From the NCBI GenBank assembly GCA_025934495.1, contig JAICXY010000015.1, forward strand, positions 1 through 45,094: DNA of 45,094 nucleotides. Direction: 5' to 3'. Each line of letters opens with the position of its first letter. Position 1 is the stretch's first letter. The position numbers were made by a program, and so were the translations under genes. The notes under the pieces were generated by a model. The model had not been told where the DNA came from. It saw only the letters and a list, made by a program, of their open reading frames with translations, and made no database searches. Positions 9,480 to 18,423 of this stretch are shown piece after piece. The stretch comes from Candidatus Nitrosocosmicus sp. (GTDB lineage: Archaea > Thermoproteota > Nitrososphaeria > Nitrososphaerales > Nitrososphaeraceae).

Positions 9480-9830
9480 ATGATACATCGTCCTAATTCA
9501 AAATTGTTTGTTATTACAATGATCGCTGGATTTGCATTGGCTGTTTTTGCATTGTCTTTTACACAAGCTTTTGCAGCAACTACAACAACTACCACATCAA
9601 CTACTAGTGCGCTCACAAAACCTTTGTTGGCAATAGCTGCAGCTATCGCGATTGCAGGAGGTCTTATTGGTACTGGAAATGCACAACAGGGTATTGGTGC
9701 TGCTGGTATGGGGATAATTGCCGAAAAACCAGAGAAATTTGGACAGGTTCTGTTCTTCTTTGTCATTCCTGAAACTCTATGGATTATTGGTTTTGTTCTT
9801 GGAATTATATTGTTATTGGGAATATTGTAA
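9480..9830 (+). CDS. atpK: A/V-type ATP synthase proteolipid subunit K (c) with N-terminal signal-like extension
   Basis: The subunit forms the rotor ring of the membrane sector and carries the ion-binding carboxylate. Residues ~48-116 are a two-helix hairpin. The first helix is Gly/Ala-rich (IAIAGGLIGTGNAQQGIGAAG), the polar loop contains EKPEKFGQ, and the second helix has the essential Glu (E98 in FVIPETLWIIG). In front of it is an unusual extension: a hydrophobic helix (residues 9-31) ending AFA-A, like a signal peptidase site, then a run of Thr/Ser (34-43). I infer that the extension is a cleaved signal or an extra transmembrane helix. It is the first gene of the operon, with atpE 14 bases downstream. 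Confidence 0.93.
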   Translation: MIHRPNSKLFVITMIAGFALAVFALSFTQAFAATTTTTTSTTSALTKPLLAIAAAIAIAGGLIGTGNAQQGIGAAGMGIIAEKPEKFGQVLFFFVIPETLWIIGFVLGIILLLGIL

Positions 9831-9844
9831 TCGGCGAAAGGTAG

Positions 9845-10411
9845 ATGGCACGCCTAGATATTTTTATTCAAGAGATAGAGAATAGAAAAGAGCAGGAAAT
9901 ACACCTCTTAGAAAGTACCTTGGCTGAAAAAAAAGCAGAGATTAAGCATTCAAAGGAAATTACTGTTAAAGAATTACAAGAGCAATTTGCAGAAGATGCA
10001 AAGGCAAAATCGCAAAGGGAGTTTGCTAGGATTGTTGAAGCATCTAAATTAAATGCAAAAAAAATTCTCTTTGAAGCAATTAATGCAAATATGGATTCTA
10101 CCTTTGAAGTTATAAGACAGGAAATGATAAATTATGTTCAAAATCCTGAGTATAAAAATTTACTAAAGAAAATGGTTAACTATGCAAAAAATACTTTGGG
10201 TCCTGATATTATCATACATTGCCGTGAGAAAGATAATTCGATTGTCAAGGGAATGAATATTCCTATCGGAGGATCCTCAATCAATACTTTGGGTGGTATT
10301 TTGGCTGAAAATAAGGAAGGTACAATGGAACTTGATCTAACCTTTGAAGAGTTATTACGAAGTAAAGAAGATGATATAAAAGGTTTTCTCATAGAGAGGA
10401 TGACAAAGTAA
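9845..10411 (+). CDS. atpE: A/V-type ATP synthase subunit E (peripheral stalk)
   Basis: The 188-residue protein has a long N-terminal coiled coil, rich in Glu, Lys and Ala (residues ~1-85), and a globular C-terminal domain. GGILAENKEGTMELDLTFEE near the C-terminus is the conserved part of subunit E. In the complex it pairs with subunit H to form the outer stalk that holds the A3B3 head against subunit I. A purine-rich gaaagg precedes the ATG. Its TAA is immediately followed by the ATG of atpC with no gap, which suggests coupled translation. Confidence 0.93.
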   Translation: MARLDIFIQEIENRKEQEIHLLESTLAEKKAEIKHSKEITVKELQEQFAEDAKAKSQREFARIVEASKLNAKKILFEAINANMDSTFEVIRQEMINYVQNPEYKNLLKKMVNYAKNTLGPDIIIHCREKDNSIVKGMNIPIGGSSINTLGGILAENKEGTMELDLTFEELLRSKEDDIKGFLIERMTK

Positions 10412-11479
10412 ATGACTTCGTCATCGTATTCATCTTCTTTTGGAAGATTGCAATCCCTTTCTACAAATTTTCTTTCTAAAGATACCATTCAAAGTTTGGT
10501 TAAATCTGAAGATGTTGCCGAAATGAGAAGGATGCTTGAATCTACTTGGTATGGTCCAGAGATCGAAAGAGCTTCATCTCTTTATTCGCCACCTGAGCTT
10601 TTGGAAGTTGCTCTGAATAGACATCTTGTAGAAATTAACAAAATTGTATTGGAGACTGCACCTTTTAGTGGAAAAACTGCAATTCGTTCCTATTTATTAA
10701 AATGGGATATTCATAATATCGAACTAATTCTTTCCTCCAAGATTATTGGACGTACTATTACCGAAACAGAGCCTTTTTTGGTTTCTAGTAGAAATTTTCC
10801 TGCAGGGATTACCGGAGGTAATATTTCACATGATGAAATGAAAATTATTTTATCTCAACCTGGTATTGAGGGTGTCGTAAACTATCTTGTAAAATATAAA
10901 TATGGTAACATTATAATGCGACACTTTGATACCATCCAAAAAACAGGAGATCTTAGTCATTTGATGGTGGACCTTATGGCATACTATTATTCTACTTTAA
11001 TTGAATCGCTCAAGTTTTTTCAAGGTGATGAAGGGGTTATTCGAGATGTAATTAGAATGCAGATCGATAAAAAGAATATTTTGAGCTTATTAAAAGGCAA
11101 AAATTCAAACCTAGAGAGGGAATTAGTTAACAAACATCTTATAGAAGGAGGGCATATTGCTTTAAGTGAATTACTTGAAATGTTTGGATCAAAAAATGTC
11201 GGAGAATTTGTGAATAGAATAGAAGAACGGCTTATAATGGGTGACCTGTTGGAAACATATAGGAAAACTCATAGTCTTATAGACTTTGAAATTGCTATGG
11301 ATCAATTCATTAGTACAAAATATGTGCAAAGGTTAAAGAATATTTCACTTTCGATCGGATATATATTTCATTTTATTATTATTGCAGAATTTGAGTGGGA
11401 CAACATAAAGAGAATTGCTTATGGGAAGCGTTATGGTATACCTATGGAGCGCATAAAATCAATGCTGCTTTTTGAGTGA
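10412..11479 (+). CDS. atpC: A/V-type ATP synthase subunit C (central rotor coupling subunit)
   Basis: The 355-residue all-helical protein matches the length and layout of V-ATPase subunit d/archaeal subunit C, the funnel that sits on the proteolipid ring and binds the central shaft. Recognisable family features are the N-terminal AEMRRMLESTWYGPEI region, the middle SYLLKWDIHNI block and the C-terminal EFEWDNIKRIAYGKRYGIP. It starts directly after the atpE stop and ends in a TGA that overlaps the possible GTG start of atpF. Confidence 0.92.
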   Translation: MTSSSYSSSFGRLQSLSTNFLSKDTIQSLVKSEDVAEMRRMLESTWYGPEIERASSLYSPPELLEVALNRHLVEINKIVLETAPFSGKTAIRSYLLKWDIHNIELILSSKIIGRTITETEPFLVSSRNFPAGITGGNISHDEMKIILSQPGIEGVVNYLVKYKYGNIIMRHFDTIQKTGDLSHLMVDLMAYYYSTLIESLKFFQGDEGVIRDVIRMQIDKKNILSLLKGKNSNLERELVNKHLIEGGHIALSELLEMFGSKNVGEFVNRIEERLIMGDLLETYRKTHSLIDFEIAMDQFISTKYVQRLKNISLSIGYIFHFIIIAEFEWDNIKRIAYGKRYGIPMERIKSMLLFE

Positions 11480-11826
11480 ATATTAAAATGTCATCCAAAC
11501 AAAAATCTGAATCAAAAGGTTTAATTGCTGTAATAGGTGAGCGGGAGCTTGTTATCGGATATCGTCTTTTAGGTATAAACGAAACATTTCTTGTTAGTGA
11601 AGGGGGTGAAGATCCATATAAAACAATGGAAAATTTATTTTCTTCTCATAGGTTTTCAATGATAATTGCAAGTCAATTTGTGCGCGATTCTCTTCCTATG
11701 TTATTCCGATTAAAAGTTGAGGCATCTATTAATCCTCTTGTTTTATTTATGCCTTCATTAAAAGGCGATATCCATGAGGAATCCATATCTTCATTAGCCA
11801 GACGAGTACTTGGAATAAATGTTTAA
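11476..11826 (+). CDS. atpF: A/V-type ATP synthase subunit F (central shaft)
   Basis: The small Rossmann-like protein, about 112-116 residues, has the family opening LIAVIGERELVIGYRLLGI, a middle strand MIIASQFVRD and the ending ISSLARRVLGINV. It binds the central shaft with subunit D and modulates ATP hydrolysis. Two starts are possible: GTG at 11476, which overlaps the atpC TGA by four bases, and ATG at 11488. Neither has a clear Shine-Dalgarno sequence. The overlap favours the GTG, but the alignment-conserved part begins only at about residue 16, so the choice is open. Confidence 0.9.
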   Translation: MNIKMSSKQKSESKGLIAVIGERELVIGYRLLGINETFLVSEGGEDPYKTMENLFSSHRFSMIIASQFVRDSLPMLFRLKVEASINPLVLFMPSLKGDIHEESISSLARRVLGINV

Positions 11827-11835
11827 TAGGATTTG

Positions 11836-13623
11836 GTGAATGGAATGAAAAATAGTATATCAGACGCAATTATTTCTCGTATTTCAGGGTCGGTTGTAGT
11901 GGCAACAGGTATTGAAAATGCACAAATGTTTGATGTAGTGCGTATAGGAGAATTAGGTTTGCTTGGAGAGATCATACGTCTTGAAGGTAACAAATCTACT
12001 ATACAGGTATATGAAGATACAACAGGTCTGCGACCTGGTGAAAAAGTTATCAATACAAAGAGGCCTCTTTCAATACAGCTTGGGCCTGGATTGCTGACAT
12101 CTATTTATGATGGAATTCAGCGTCCACTTAACATCCTAAGAGAAAAAAGTGGCGATTTTATCAGCAGAGGTATTTTTATTCCTGCTTTGGATGAAAATAA
12201 AAAGTGGGAGTTTATTCCTACCAAGAAAAATGGGGATAGTGTTTCTCAGGGTGAAATTATTGGTGAAGTCCAGGAAACACCTTTAATAATGCATAAAATA
12301 ATGGTTCCATTTGGTGTCAGCGGTCAACTTTCTGATATTAAAGAGGGAAAGTATACTGTAAATGAAAATGTTGCCAAAGTGAAAACAAATAGCAATATTG
12401 TCGATATTGGATTATCAAATTGGTGGATGGTACGAGTTCCTCGACCTGTTTTAAATAAACTTCCTCCTGTATCTCCATTGCTTACCGGACAACGTGTACT
12501 TGACACTTTTTTCCCAGTTGCAAAAGGTGGAACCGCAGCTATTCCAGGACCATTTGGAAGTGGAAAAACTGTTACTCAGCAGCAACTTGCAAAATGGGCA
12601 GATAGTAAAGTAATAGTTTACATCGGTTGTGGTGAAAGGGGAAATGAGATGACTGAGATCCTTACAACTTTCCCTCAGTTAGAAGATCCTAAATCAAAAA
12701 GGCCATTAATGGAACGAACAATATTGGTTGCAAATACTTCTAATATGCCTGTAGCTGCCCGTGAAGCAAGTATCTACACTGGTATTACTATGGGTGAATA
12801 TTATCGTGATATGGGATATGATGTGGCATTGATGGCTGATAGTACCTCAAGATGGGCAGAGGCACTTAGAGAAATATCTGGTAGGTTGGAAGAAATGCCT
12901 GGAGAAGAAGGATATCCTGCATATCTAGGAAGAAGATTAGCAGAGTTCTATGAAAGAGGGGGTAAATCTGTTGTAGTTTCTCCAGAACAACGAGTAGGCT
13001 CATTGACTTTGGTTGGTGCAGTTTCACCTCCGGGTGGAGATTTTTCTGAGCCCGTCTCACAAAATACATTGAGAGTAACAAGGGTATTCTGGGCCCTTGA
13101 TGCTAATTTAGCGTCTAGGAGACACTTTCCATCTATTAATTGGCTTACAAGTTATTCTCTATATGCAGATGATATGTTTGATTGGTATAAAAACAATGTA
13201 TCACCTGATTGGATTCCTTTAAGACAGGAAGCACTAGAAATTTTGCAGAGAGAATCAGAATTGCAGGAAATTGTTCAATTGATAGGCTATGATGCATTAC
13301 CAGAACCGGAAAAGGGCATCTTGGATACTGCTCGATCAATTAGAGAGGACTATTTACAGCAGAGCGCTTATGATGAAGTTGATACATATACTTCTATAAA
13401 AAAACAATATCTAATGCTGTCTACCATTTTAGAATTTGGTAGAATGGAATCTGACGCAATAAAGAAGGGTGTTCTTTCTTCAAAGGTGGGTACTTTAGAT
13501 GCAAGAAAACTGATATCAAAGATAAAATGGACAAAGGAAGAAGAGGTAGAGCAGTTGGTTAATGAAATCAAAATAAATATGGCTAAACAGTTTGACAATT
13601 TGTTAGTGGAGGTAAATAGTTAA
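11836..13623 (+). CDS. atpA: A/V-type ATP synthase catalytic subunit A
   Basis: The ~595-residue protein is the ATP-binding catalytic subunit. The P-loop GPFGSGKT lies at about residues 238-245. An insertion typical of archaeal and vacuolar A subunits (the non-homologous region, roughly residues 110-190) lies before it. Further family blocks are GCGERGNEM, the Walker B region [20 protein letters not shown] and [13 protein letters not shown]. The GTG at 11836 is preferred over the TTG three bases earlier because agga lies eight bases upstream; an ATG at 11845 is a third option. The stop is followed by atpB after one base. Confidence 0.96.
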   Translation: MNGMKNSISDAIISRISGSVVVATGIENAQMFDVVRIGELGLLGEIIRLEGNKSTIQVYEDTTGLRPGEKVINTKRPLSIQLGPGLLTSIYDGIQRPLNILREKSGDFISRGIFIPALDENKKWEFIPTKKNGDSVSQGEIIGEVQETPLIMHKIMVPFGVSGQLSDIKEGKYTVNENVAKVKTNSNIVDIGLSNWWMVRVPRPVLNKLPPVSPLLTGQRVLDTFFPVAKGGTAAIPGPFGSGKTVTQQQLAKWADSKVIVYIGCGERGNEMTEILTTFPQLEDPKSKRPLMERTILVANTSNMPVAAREASIYTGITMGEYYRDMGYDVALMADSTSRWAEALREISGRLEEMPGEEGYPAYLGRRLAEFYERGGKSVVVSPEQRVGSLTLVGAVSPPGGDFSEPVSQNTLRVTRVFWALDANLASRRHFPSINWLTSYSLYADDMFDWYKNNVSPDWIPLRQEALEILQRESELQEIVQLIGYDALPEPEKGILDTARSIREDYLQQSAYDEVDTYTSIKKQYLMLSTILEFGRMESDAIKKGVLSSKVGTLDARKLISKIKWTKEEEVEQLVNEIKINMAKQFDNLLVEVNS

Positions 13624-13624
13624 A

Positions 13625-15025
13625 ATGTCTAAAGTATCATTTAAAACACTTGCCAAGATTGCAGGTCCGCTAATATTTGTTGAAGGTGTAAGGGATGCTG
13701 CATATGGTGAGATGGTTGAGATAAAGCTTGCAAATGGTGAATTACGTCAGGGACAGGTACTTGATACTGGAGAGGGTTTGGCAGTAGTACAAGTTTTTGG
13801 ATCAACAATTGGACTAGGTACAACCGGAACTTTAACAAAATTCTTGGGCGATGCCGCAACATTGTCAGTATCTGATGAAATGCTTGGTAGAACTTTTAAT
13901 GGATTGGGACAGCCTCGAGATAATGGACCAACTATTGTATCAAAACAAAAGTTTGATTTGGTTGGATCCGGAATAAATCCATATTCTAGAGAAGAGCCAT
14001 CTGAATTTATTCAGACTGGTATGTCTAATATTGATGGAATGAATACACTTGTAAGAGGTCAGAAACTTCCAATATTTTCTGGTTCTGGCTTACCTCATAA
14101 TTTACTTGCTTCTCAGATTGCTAGGCAAGCACGTGTTCTTAATTCGTCTGAAAATTTTTCTGTTGTGTTTGCTGCAATTGGAATTACAAGTGAAGAATCG
14201 AATTTTTTTGTTAAACAGTTTGAAGAGAGTGGAGCACTTGGTAGAAGTGTTCTTTTCCTAAATTTATCATCAGATCCTTCAATGGAGCGTATACTTACTC
14301 CAAGGCTTGCCTTGACAACGGCCGAGTTTCTTGCTTATGAGCGTGAGATGCATGTTCTGGTAATAATAACTGATATGACAAATTATTGTGAAGCTTTGAG
14401 AGAAATTGCCGCAGCCAGAGAAGAGGTTCCCGGTAGGCGTGGATATCCTGGATATATGTATACAGATCTGGCATCACTTTACGAACGAGCCGGTAAAATA
14501 AAAGGTCGGAAGGGTTCTGTAACACAAATTCCTATACTTGCTATGCCTGCGGATGATATCACCCATCCAATACCCGATCTTACTGGCTATATTACAGAAG
14601 GCCAGATAGTTATGAGCAGGGAATTACATCGACTAAATATCCATCCACCTGTTGATGTTCTGACCAGTCTTTCACGTTTGATGAATCAGGGTATAGGAAA
14701 AGGTCAAACAAGGGAAGACCATAGAAGCCTTGCCGATCAGCTTTATGCGACCTATGCACAGGGTAAGGATGCAAGGTCATTATCTGCAATTGTAGGTGAA
14801 GAAGCATTAAGTGATATCGATAGAAAGTATCTCAAGATCGCTAATAACTTTGAACGAAAATTTGTTAATCAAGGCGTGGATGAAAATAGGTCAATCGAGC
14901 AAACTCTAAATATTGGATGGGAATTATTGAGTGAAATTCCAGAATCGGAGCTAAAGCGTATCAAACCTGAATTTATCGCAAAATATCGATCTGGTAAATC
15001 TGGGAATGAAATTCAGGTGCAATAA
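13625..15025 (+). CDS. atpB: A/V-type ATP synthase regulatory subunit B
   Basis: The 466-residue protein is the non-catalytic partner of subunit A. It has the F1/V1 fold but no Walker A: the corresponding stretch is [20 protein letters not shown]. It has the B-type signatures [38 protein letters not shown] and [13 protein letters not shown]. Length and composition are normal. It follows atpA with a one-base gap and precedes atpD by six bases. Confidence 0.96.
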   Translation: MSKVSFKTLAKIAGPLIFVEGVRDAAYGEMVEIKLANGELRQGQVLDTGEGLAVVQVFGSTIGLGTTGTLTKFLGDAATLSVSDEMLGRTFNGLGQPRDNGPTIVSKQKFDLVGSGINPYSREEPSEFIQTGMSNIDGMNTLVRGQKLPIFSGSGLPHNLLASQIARQARVLNSSENFSVVFAAIGITSEESNFFVKQFEESGALGRSVLFLNLSSDPSMERILTPRLALTTAEFLAYEREMHVLVIITDMTNYCEALREIAAAREEVPGRRGYPGYMYTDLASLYERAGKIKGRKGSVTQIPILAMPADDITHPIPDLTGYITEGQIVMSRELHRLNIHPPVDVLTSLSRLMNQGIGKGQTREDHRSLADQLYATYAQGKDARSLSAIVGEEALSDIDRKYLKIANNFERKFVNQGVDENRSIEQTLNIGWELLSEIPESELKRIKPEFIAKYRSGKSGNEIQVQ

Positions 15026-15031
15026 TTAGTA

Positions 15032-15709
15032 ATGTCTTTATCTTCAAATATAAGACCAACTCGCCTTGAGTATATACGCACAAAACGTAGGATTGTAATA
15101 GCACAAAAAGGTTTGAAACTCTTAAAACTAAAACGTCAGGCATTGATCCTTGAATTTTTTAATACCAATAAAACAGCTGCAGCACTACGAAGTAATCTAC
15201 AATCTGAATTGATAAAGGGATATGAAGCTATCAGAATGGCTGAAATGCTATCTGGATCCATGAGACTGGAAAATGAATCAATGAAGATACCTGAAATGGA
15301 GAATTTACAGGTAATGTCCAAAAGCATTATGGGAGTCCATATTCCAAAGCTTATTGGGGGACAAAGAGTATTACTTGAAGAATATTTATTGGAACTTCCT
15401 ACATCTATCAATGAGGCATTAAGAGCTTTCCAAAATGTTCATAAAATTGTGTTAGATGTTGCAGAAAAGGAGACCGCATTAAGAAAGCTTCTCTATGAAA
15501 TTGAGAAAACAAAGCGTAAATCTAATGCTATAGAAAATGTTTTTATTCCAAAGTTGTTATCATCTGTTAAATTCATTACTTTTAGACTCGCTGAAATGGA
15601 ACGTGACACATTCATAATGTTAAAAACTGTAAAGCGAAAGATGGAGGAACGAGAGAATGAAGAACAAGAACAACCCATTTTAGAAGAGGGAGGTCAATAT
15701 ATTATATGA
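15032..15709 (+). CDS. atpD: A/V-type ATP synthase subunit D (rotor shaft)
   Basis: The 225-residue protein has the paired long helices of subunit D, the shaft that turns inside the A3B3 head. The N-terminal block reads RPTRLEYIRTKRRIVIAQKG and is followed by a Leu/Lys-rich helix. The C-terminal helix (EKTKRKSNAIENVFIPKLLS) is characteristic of the family. The TGA overlaps the ATG of the next small ORF (ATGA), implying translational coupling. Confidence 0.94.
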   Translation: MSLSSNIRPTRLEYIRTKRRIVIAQKGLKLLKLKRQALILEFFNTNKTAAALRSNLQSELIKGYEAIRMAEMLSGSMRLENESMKIPEMENLQVMSKSIMGVHIPKLIGGQRVLLEEYLLELPTSINEALRAFQNVHKIVLDVAEKETALRKLLYEIEKTKRKSNAIENVFIPKLLSSVKFITFRLAEMERDTFIMLKTVKRKMEERENEEQEQPILEEGGQYII

Positions 15710-15861
15710 GCAATAGAAATAATGATAAAGAGCGAAAAGATCTTTTTACAAACGCGCCCCAAAGAAAATTTTATCTGATAACGAAAGGATTTAAAATTGG
15801 AAATATTGTCGGAACAGTTGTATTGGTATTATTTATTGGCAAATCTTTATTGGGAATATGA
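15706..15861 (+). CDS. 51-residue single-span membrane protein inside the ATP synthase operon
   Basis: This short gene starts at an ATG overlapping the atpD stop (ATGA) and ends at a TGA overlapping the atpH start (ATGA), so it is coupled on both sides. The first ~28 residues are charged and hydrophilic (MSNRNNDKERKDLFTNAPQR). The rest is one hydrophobic helix rich in Val, Ile and Gly (residues ~30-47), with Lys at both ends. I do not recognise a family. Its size and single span recall accessory membrane subunits of V-type ATPases only in general form; no homology is claimed. Membrane insertion with the N-terminus inside is the likely orientation under the positive-inside rule. Confidence 0.75.
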   Translation: MSNRNNDKERKDLFTNAPQRKFYLITKGFKIGNIVGTVVLVLFIGKSLLGI

Positions 15862-16232
15862 ACATGACTAAGACTAAGGCAAAGACTAATTCTTCTTCTT
15901 CTTCTTCTATTTCCTCTCAAGAAGAGTATATTGATTCTCTGCGACAAATTAAAGAAACTGAGGATAAAGTACAAGGCGAAATTGAAAACTATAGAAAACA
16001 AATTGAGCAAGAAATTAAGAATTTACAACTCGATCTTAAAAATTCAATTGATATTACAAAACAAGATGGAAAAAAAATGGTAGAACAAAGTATTGAAGAG
16101 TCTAAAAATAAAGCTTTTGCGGAATCTGAGAAGATTATTTCCGACGCAAAAAATAAATCTAAATCTATATCCTTTCAACTTGATGATCAAATGAAAAAGG
16201 AAATTATGAATATAATATTTTCTGGGATATAA
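15858..16232 (+). CDS. atpH: A/V-type ATP synthase subunit H (G-like peripheral stalk)
   Basis: The 124-residue protein is an extended coiled coil. After a Thr/Lys and Ser-rich N-terminus (a run of six Ser), residues ~21-115 show heptad-like spacing with Glu, Lys and Gln (EEYIDSLRQIKETEDKVQGE). It ends KKEIMNIIFSGI, like the small stalk subunit that pairs with E. The assignment rests on length, coiled coil and position just before atpI, as in HI pairs of archaeal operons. An alternative ATG lies six bases later. It overlaps the preceding 51-residue ORF by four bases. Confidence 0.82.
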   Translation: MNMTKTKAKTNSSSSSSISSQEEYIDSLRQIKETEDKVQGEIENYRKQIEQEIKNLQLDLKNSIDITKQDGKKMVEQSIEESKNKAFAESEKIISDAKNKSKSISFQLDDQMKKEIMNIIFSGI

Positions 16233-16258
16233 TTGGGAAAAGGAATGATGATACAAAA

Positions 16259-18277
16259 ATGAGTACAATATTAAAACCTGTTCCAATGGTTCGAATAGCT
16301 GTATTAGGTTTAAAAAAATACAGGCAACAAGTTATTTCAATTTTACATGAAATGAATGTAATGCAGTTAGAGCCTTTTTCAAAAGGTGTTGAACCATTTT
16401 TAATGACCGATCATGAAAGTGATTTGCATAGACAAGTTTCGGATCTATTAATTCGAATTAGAGGATTAGTTAACTCATTACCACCTACTCCTGTAAAAGG
16501 TAAAACTAAATTAACATCAATTAATGAACTGGTAGAAAAATTCAAATCACTAAATATAGATAGCTCTGTTGCCTCCTTAGAAAGACAAAAGGATAATCTT
16601 TTGACCGAGATGAAAGAGGCAGAAAACAATATTAAGCTTCTTGAAGAATATTCATTTTTTCCTGAAGACTTGAATGTATTGCATCTTACTTCGGGGCGCT
16701 CTTTCTTTGGCCGTATAGATTCTGAAAAGTTCCAAGAATTTAAGAAAAAATTGGAATTAAATGACGAGGATGTTATTTTATATTCCAAGGCTGGAGACAA
16801 AGTAACGCATTTTGTTCTTGTAATTATGCACAATTTTCCATCTAATGCTCTGGCTTCAATTGTTAATTTATATAATGTTCATTTGGAAGCAATTCCGAAT
16901 CTCAAGGGAAAACCTGATAGTGCTATTCAAAATCAGAAAAATATTTACAATGATCTTTCTATACAGTTGAACAAAATAGATAATCAGCTAGCTGAAATTT
17001 CAAAGCTTCATTATACTTTTTTAAAAGGCGCAGAAGAACAACTTGACATTGAAAATAAAAAACTTGAGGTAATTAAAAGCCTTGGAGTTACAAAAGATAC
17101 GTTTGCCTTGGAAGGTTGGATTCCAAAATCCAGAGTGGAATCTTTAAGATCTGCTTTTCAAAAACATAGTGAAGGTACAACTAAAATGTATGAATTAGAA
17201 ACCAACGAGAATCCACCAACGCTTTTAGATAATCCAAAAAGATTGAAAAATTTTGAATCTTTTGTTAGATTTTATTCATTGCCATCTGGAAATGAATTTG
17301 ATCCTACCATGATATTTGGTTTAATTTTTCCTATTTTTTATGGTTTGATGCTAGGCGATGTTGGATATGGTCTTGTAATTCTTTTGGTTTCTAGATGGGT
17401 GATAAGAAGAGTAGAGGGAAAAAAACGTGATTTAAACATTATGCCAAAATTCTTGAGAAAATTCGCAATGACGATATTACAACCAACGCAAATGGTTAAA
17501 CTTGCTAAAGCTATGACTCCTGGTTGTATTATAGCCATCGTATTAGGATTTTGCTTTAATCTTTATTTTGGATTCCATCTAAATGGCTATTTGTTCTCTT
17601 TTCTGAACCATTTTGGACTTCATTTGCCTTCTGATGGCACATTACTAGATCCTATTGGAACATTTGGCCTTCGAAAACTTTTGCTAATTAGCGGTTATGT
17701 TGGGATAGGTATGGTTTCTTTTGGACTAGTTCTTGGAATAATAAATAGCCTTAGAGATGCACAGAAAAAGCATGTGATTAGTAAAATTGGCTGGCTATTA
17801 TTTGGTTGGGGTATTGTTCTATTGGGGCTAGCACTCTTACATCATCAAAATATTAATCCTTCACAACAACCTGTAGGAATCGTTTATTTAGCTTTAATTA
17901 TTGGAGGAATAGGATTGATGTTTTATGGTGAGGGTGTCAGAGCTATGATGGAGTTACCCTCGATAATTAGCCATATACTTTCTTATACTAGGATTGTAGG
18001 AATATTGCTTGCATCTGTTATACTTGCTGACGTCATCGACTTTATTTTCATTAAAACTTTGCATCATACAATATTATACGTTATTGTCGGAATTATAATA
18101 TTCTTTGTGGGTCATATTTTTAATATTGTATTGGGTGTATTTGAACCTGGGATTCAGGGGGCTAGGTTGATTTATGTTGAATTCTTCTCAAAATTCTATC
18201 ATGGTAATGGTCGACCATTCAAACCATTTGGAATTAGACGAAGGTTCACATACGATCAATATAACACTGAAAAGTAA
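16259..18277 (+). CDS. atpI: A/V-type ATP synthase subunit I (membrane stator, ion half-channels)
   Basis: The 672-residue protein has the two-part structure of subunit a/I. A cytoplasmic N-terminal half (residues ~1-345) includes a coiled coil. A membrane half of about eight helices begins near FGLIFPIFYGLMLGDVGYG. The essential Arg facing the rotor Glu is R578 in SYTRIVGILLASV. The C-terminal block (VLGVFEPGIQGARLIYVEFFSKFY) is the usual ending of the family. It is the last gene of the operon and is followed by T-rich sequence. Confidence 0.95.
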   Translation: MSTILKPVPMVRIAVLGLKKYRQQVISILHEMNVMQLEPFSKGVEPFLMTDHESDLHRQVSDLLIRIRGLVNSLPPTPVKGKTKLTSINELVEKFKSLNIDSSVASLERQKDNLLTEMKEAENNIKLLEEYSFFPEDLNVLHLTSGRSFFGRIDSEKFQEFKKKLELNDEDVILYSKAGDKVTHFVLVIMHNFPSNALASIVNLYNVHLEAIPNLKGKPDSAIQNQKNIYNDLSIQLNKIDNQLAEISKLHYTFLKGAEEQLDIENKKLEVIKSLGVTKDTFALEGWIPKSRVESLRSAFQKHSEGTTKMYELETNENPPTLLDNPKRLKNFESFVRFYSLPSGNEFDPTMIFGLIFPIFYGLMLGDVGYGLVILLVSRWVIRRVEGKKRDLNIMPKFLRKFAMTILQPTQMVKLAKAMTPGCIIAIVLGFCFNLYFGFHLNGYLFSFLNHFGLHLPSDGTLLDPIGTFGLRKLLLISGYVGIGMVSFGLVLGIINSLRDAQKKHVISKIGWLLFGWGIVLLGLALLHHQNINPSQQPVGIVYLALIIGGIGLMFYGEGVRAMMELPSIISHILSYTRIVGILLASVILADVIDFIFIKTLHHTILYVIVGIIIFFVGHIFNIVLGVFEPGIQGARLIYVEFFSKFYHGNGRPFKPFGIRRRFTYDQYNTEK

Positions 18278-18330
18278 AAAGAAAAAAATACTATATTTTA
18301 TTTTTTTATTTACATTCAGCCATTGGATTT
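18278..18330 (+). terminator. Possible T-rich terminator after atpI
   Basis: The bases after the atpI stop include the T-rich stretch ttttatttttttatttac. Archaeal terminators are often simple T runs without a hairpin. The next promoter begins about 60 bases further on. Confidence 0.35.
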
Positions 18331-18390
18331 GAATTAAACTTTATTTTTTGTTATTAATTTCGTTTTATGAAATATTGATATTTACAAGAT

Positions 18391-18400
18391 ATATTTTTAT
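18391..18400 (+). promoter_or_regulatory. TATA box of the ParA-like gene
   Basis: atatttttat lies 24-33 bases before the TTG at 18424, so the transcript would be almost leaderless. It separates this gene from the ATP synthase operon. Confidence 0.45.
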
Positions 18401-18423
18401 AGATTAAAGGACGCCTTTTAACA

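Noticed and set aside
9476-9766. Minus-strand open frame opposite atpK, and similar frames opposite the other ATP synthase genes
   Set aside because: These are complements of real genes; none has a promoter or plausible protein.
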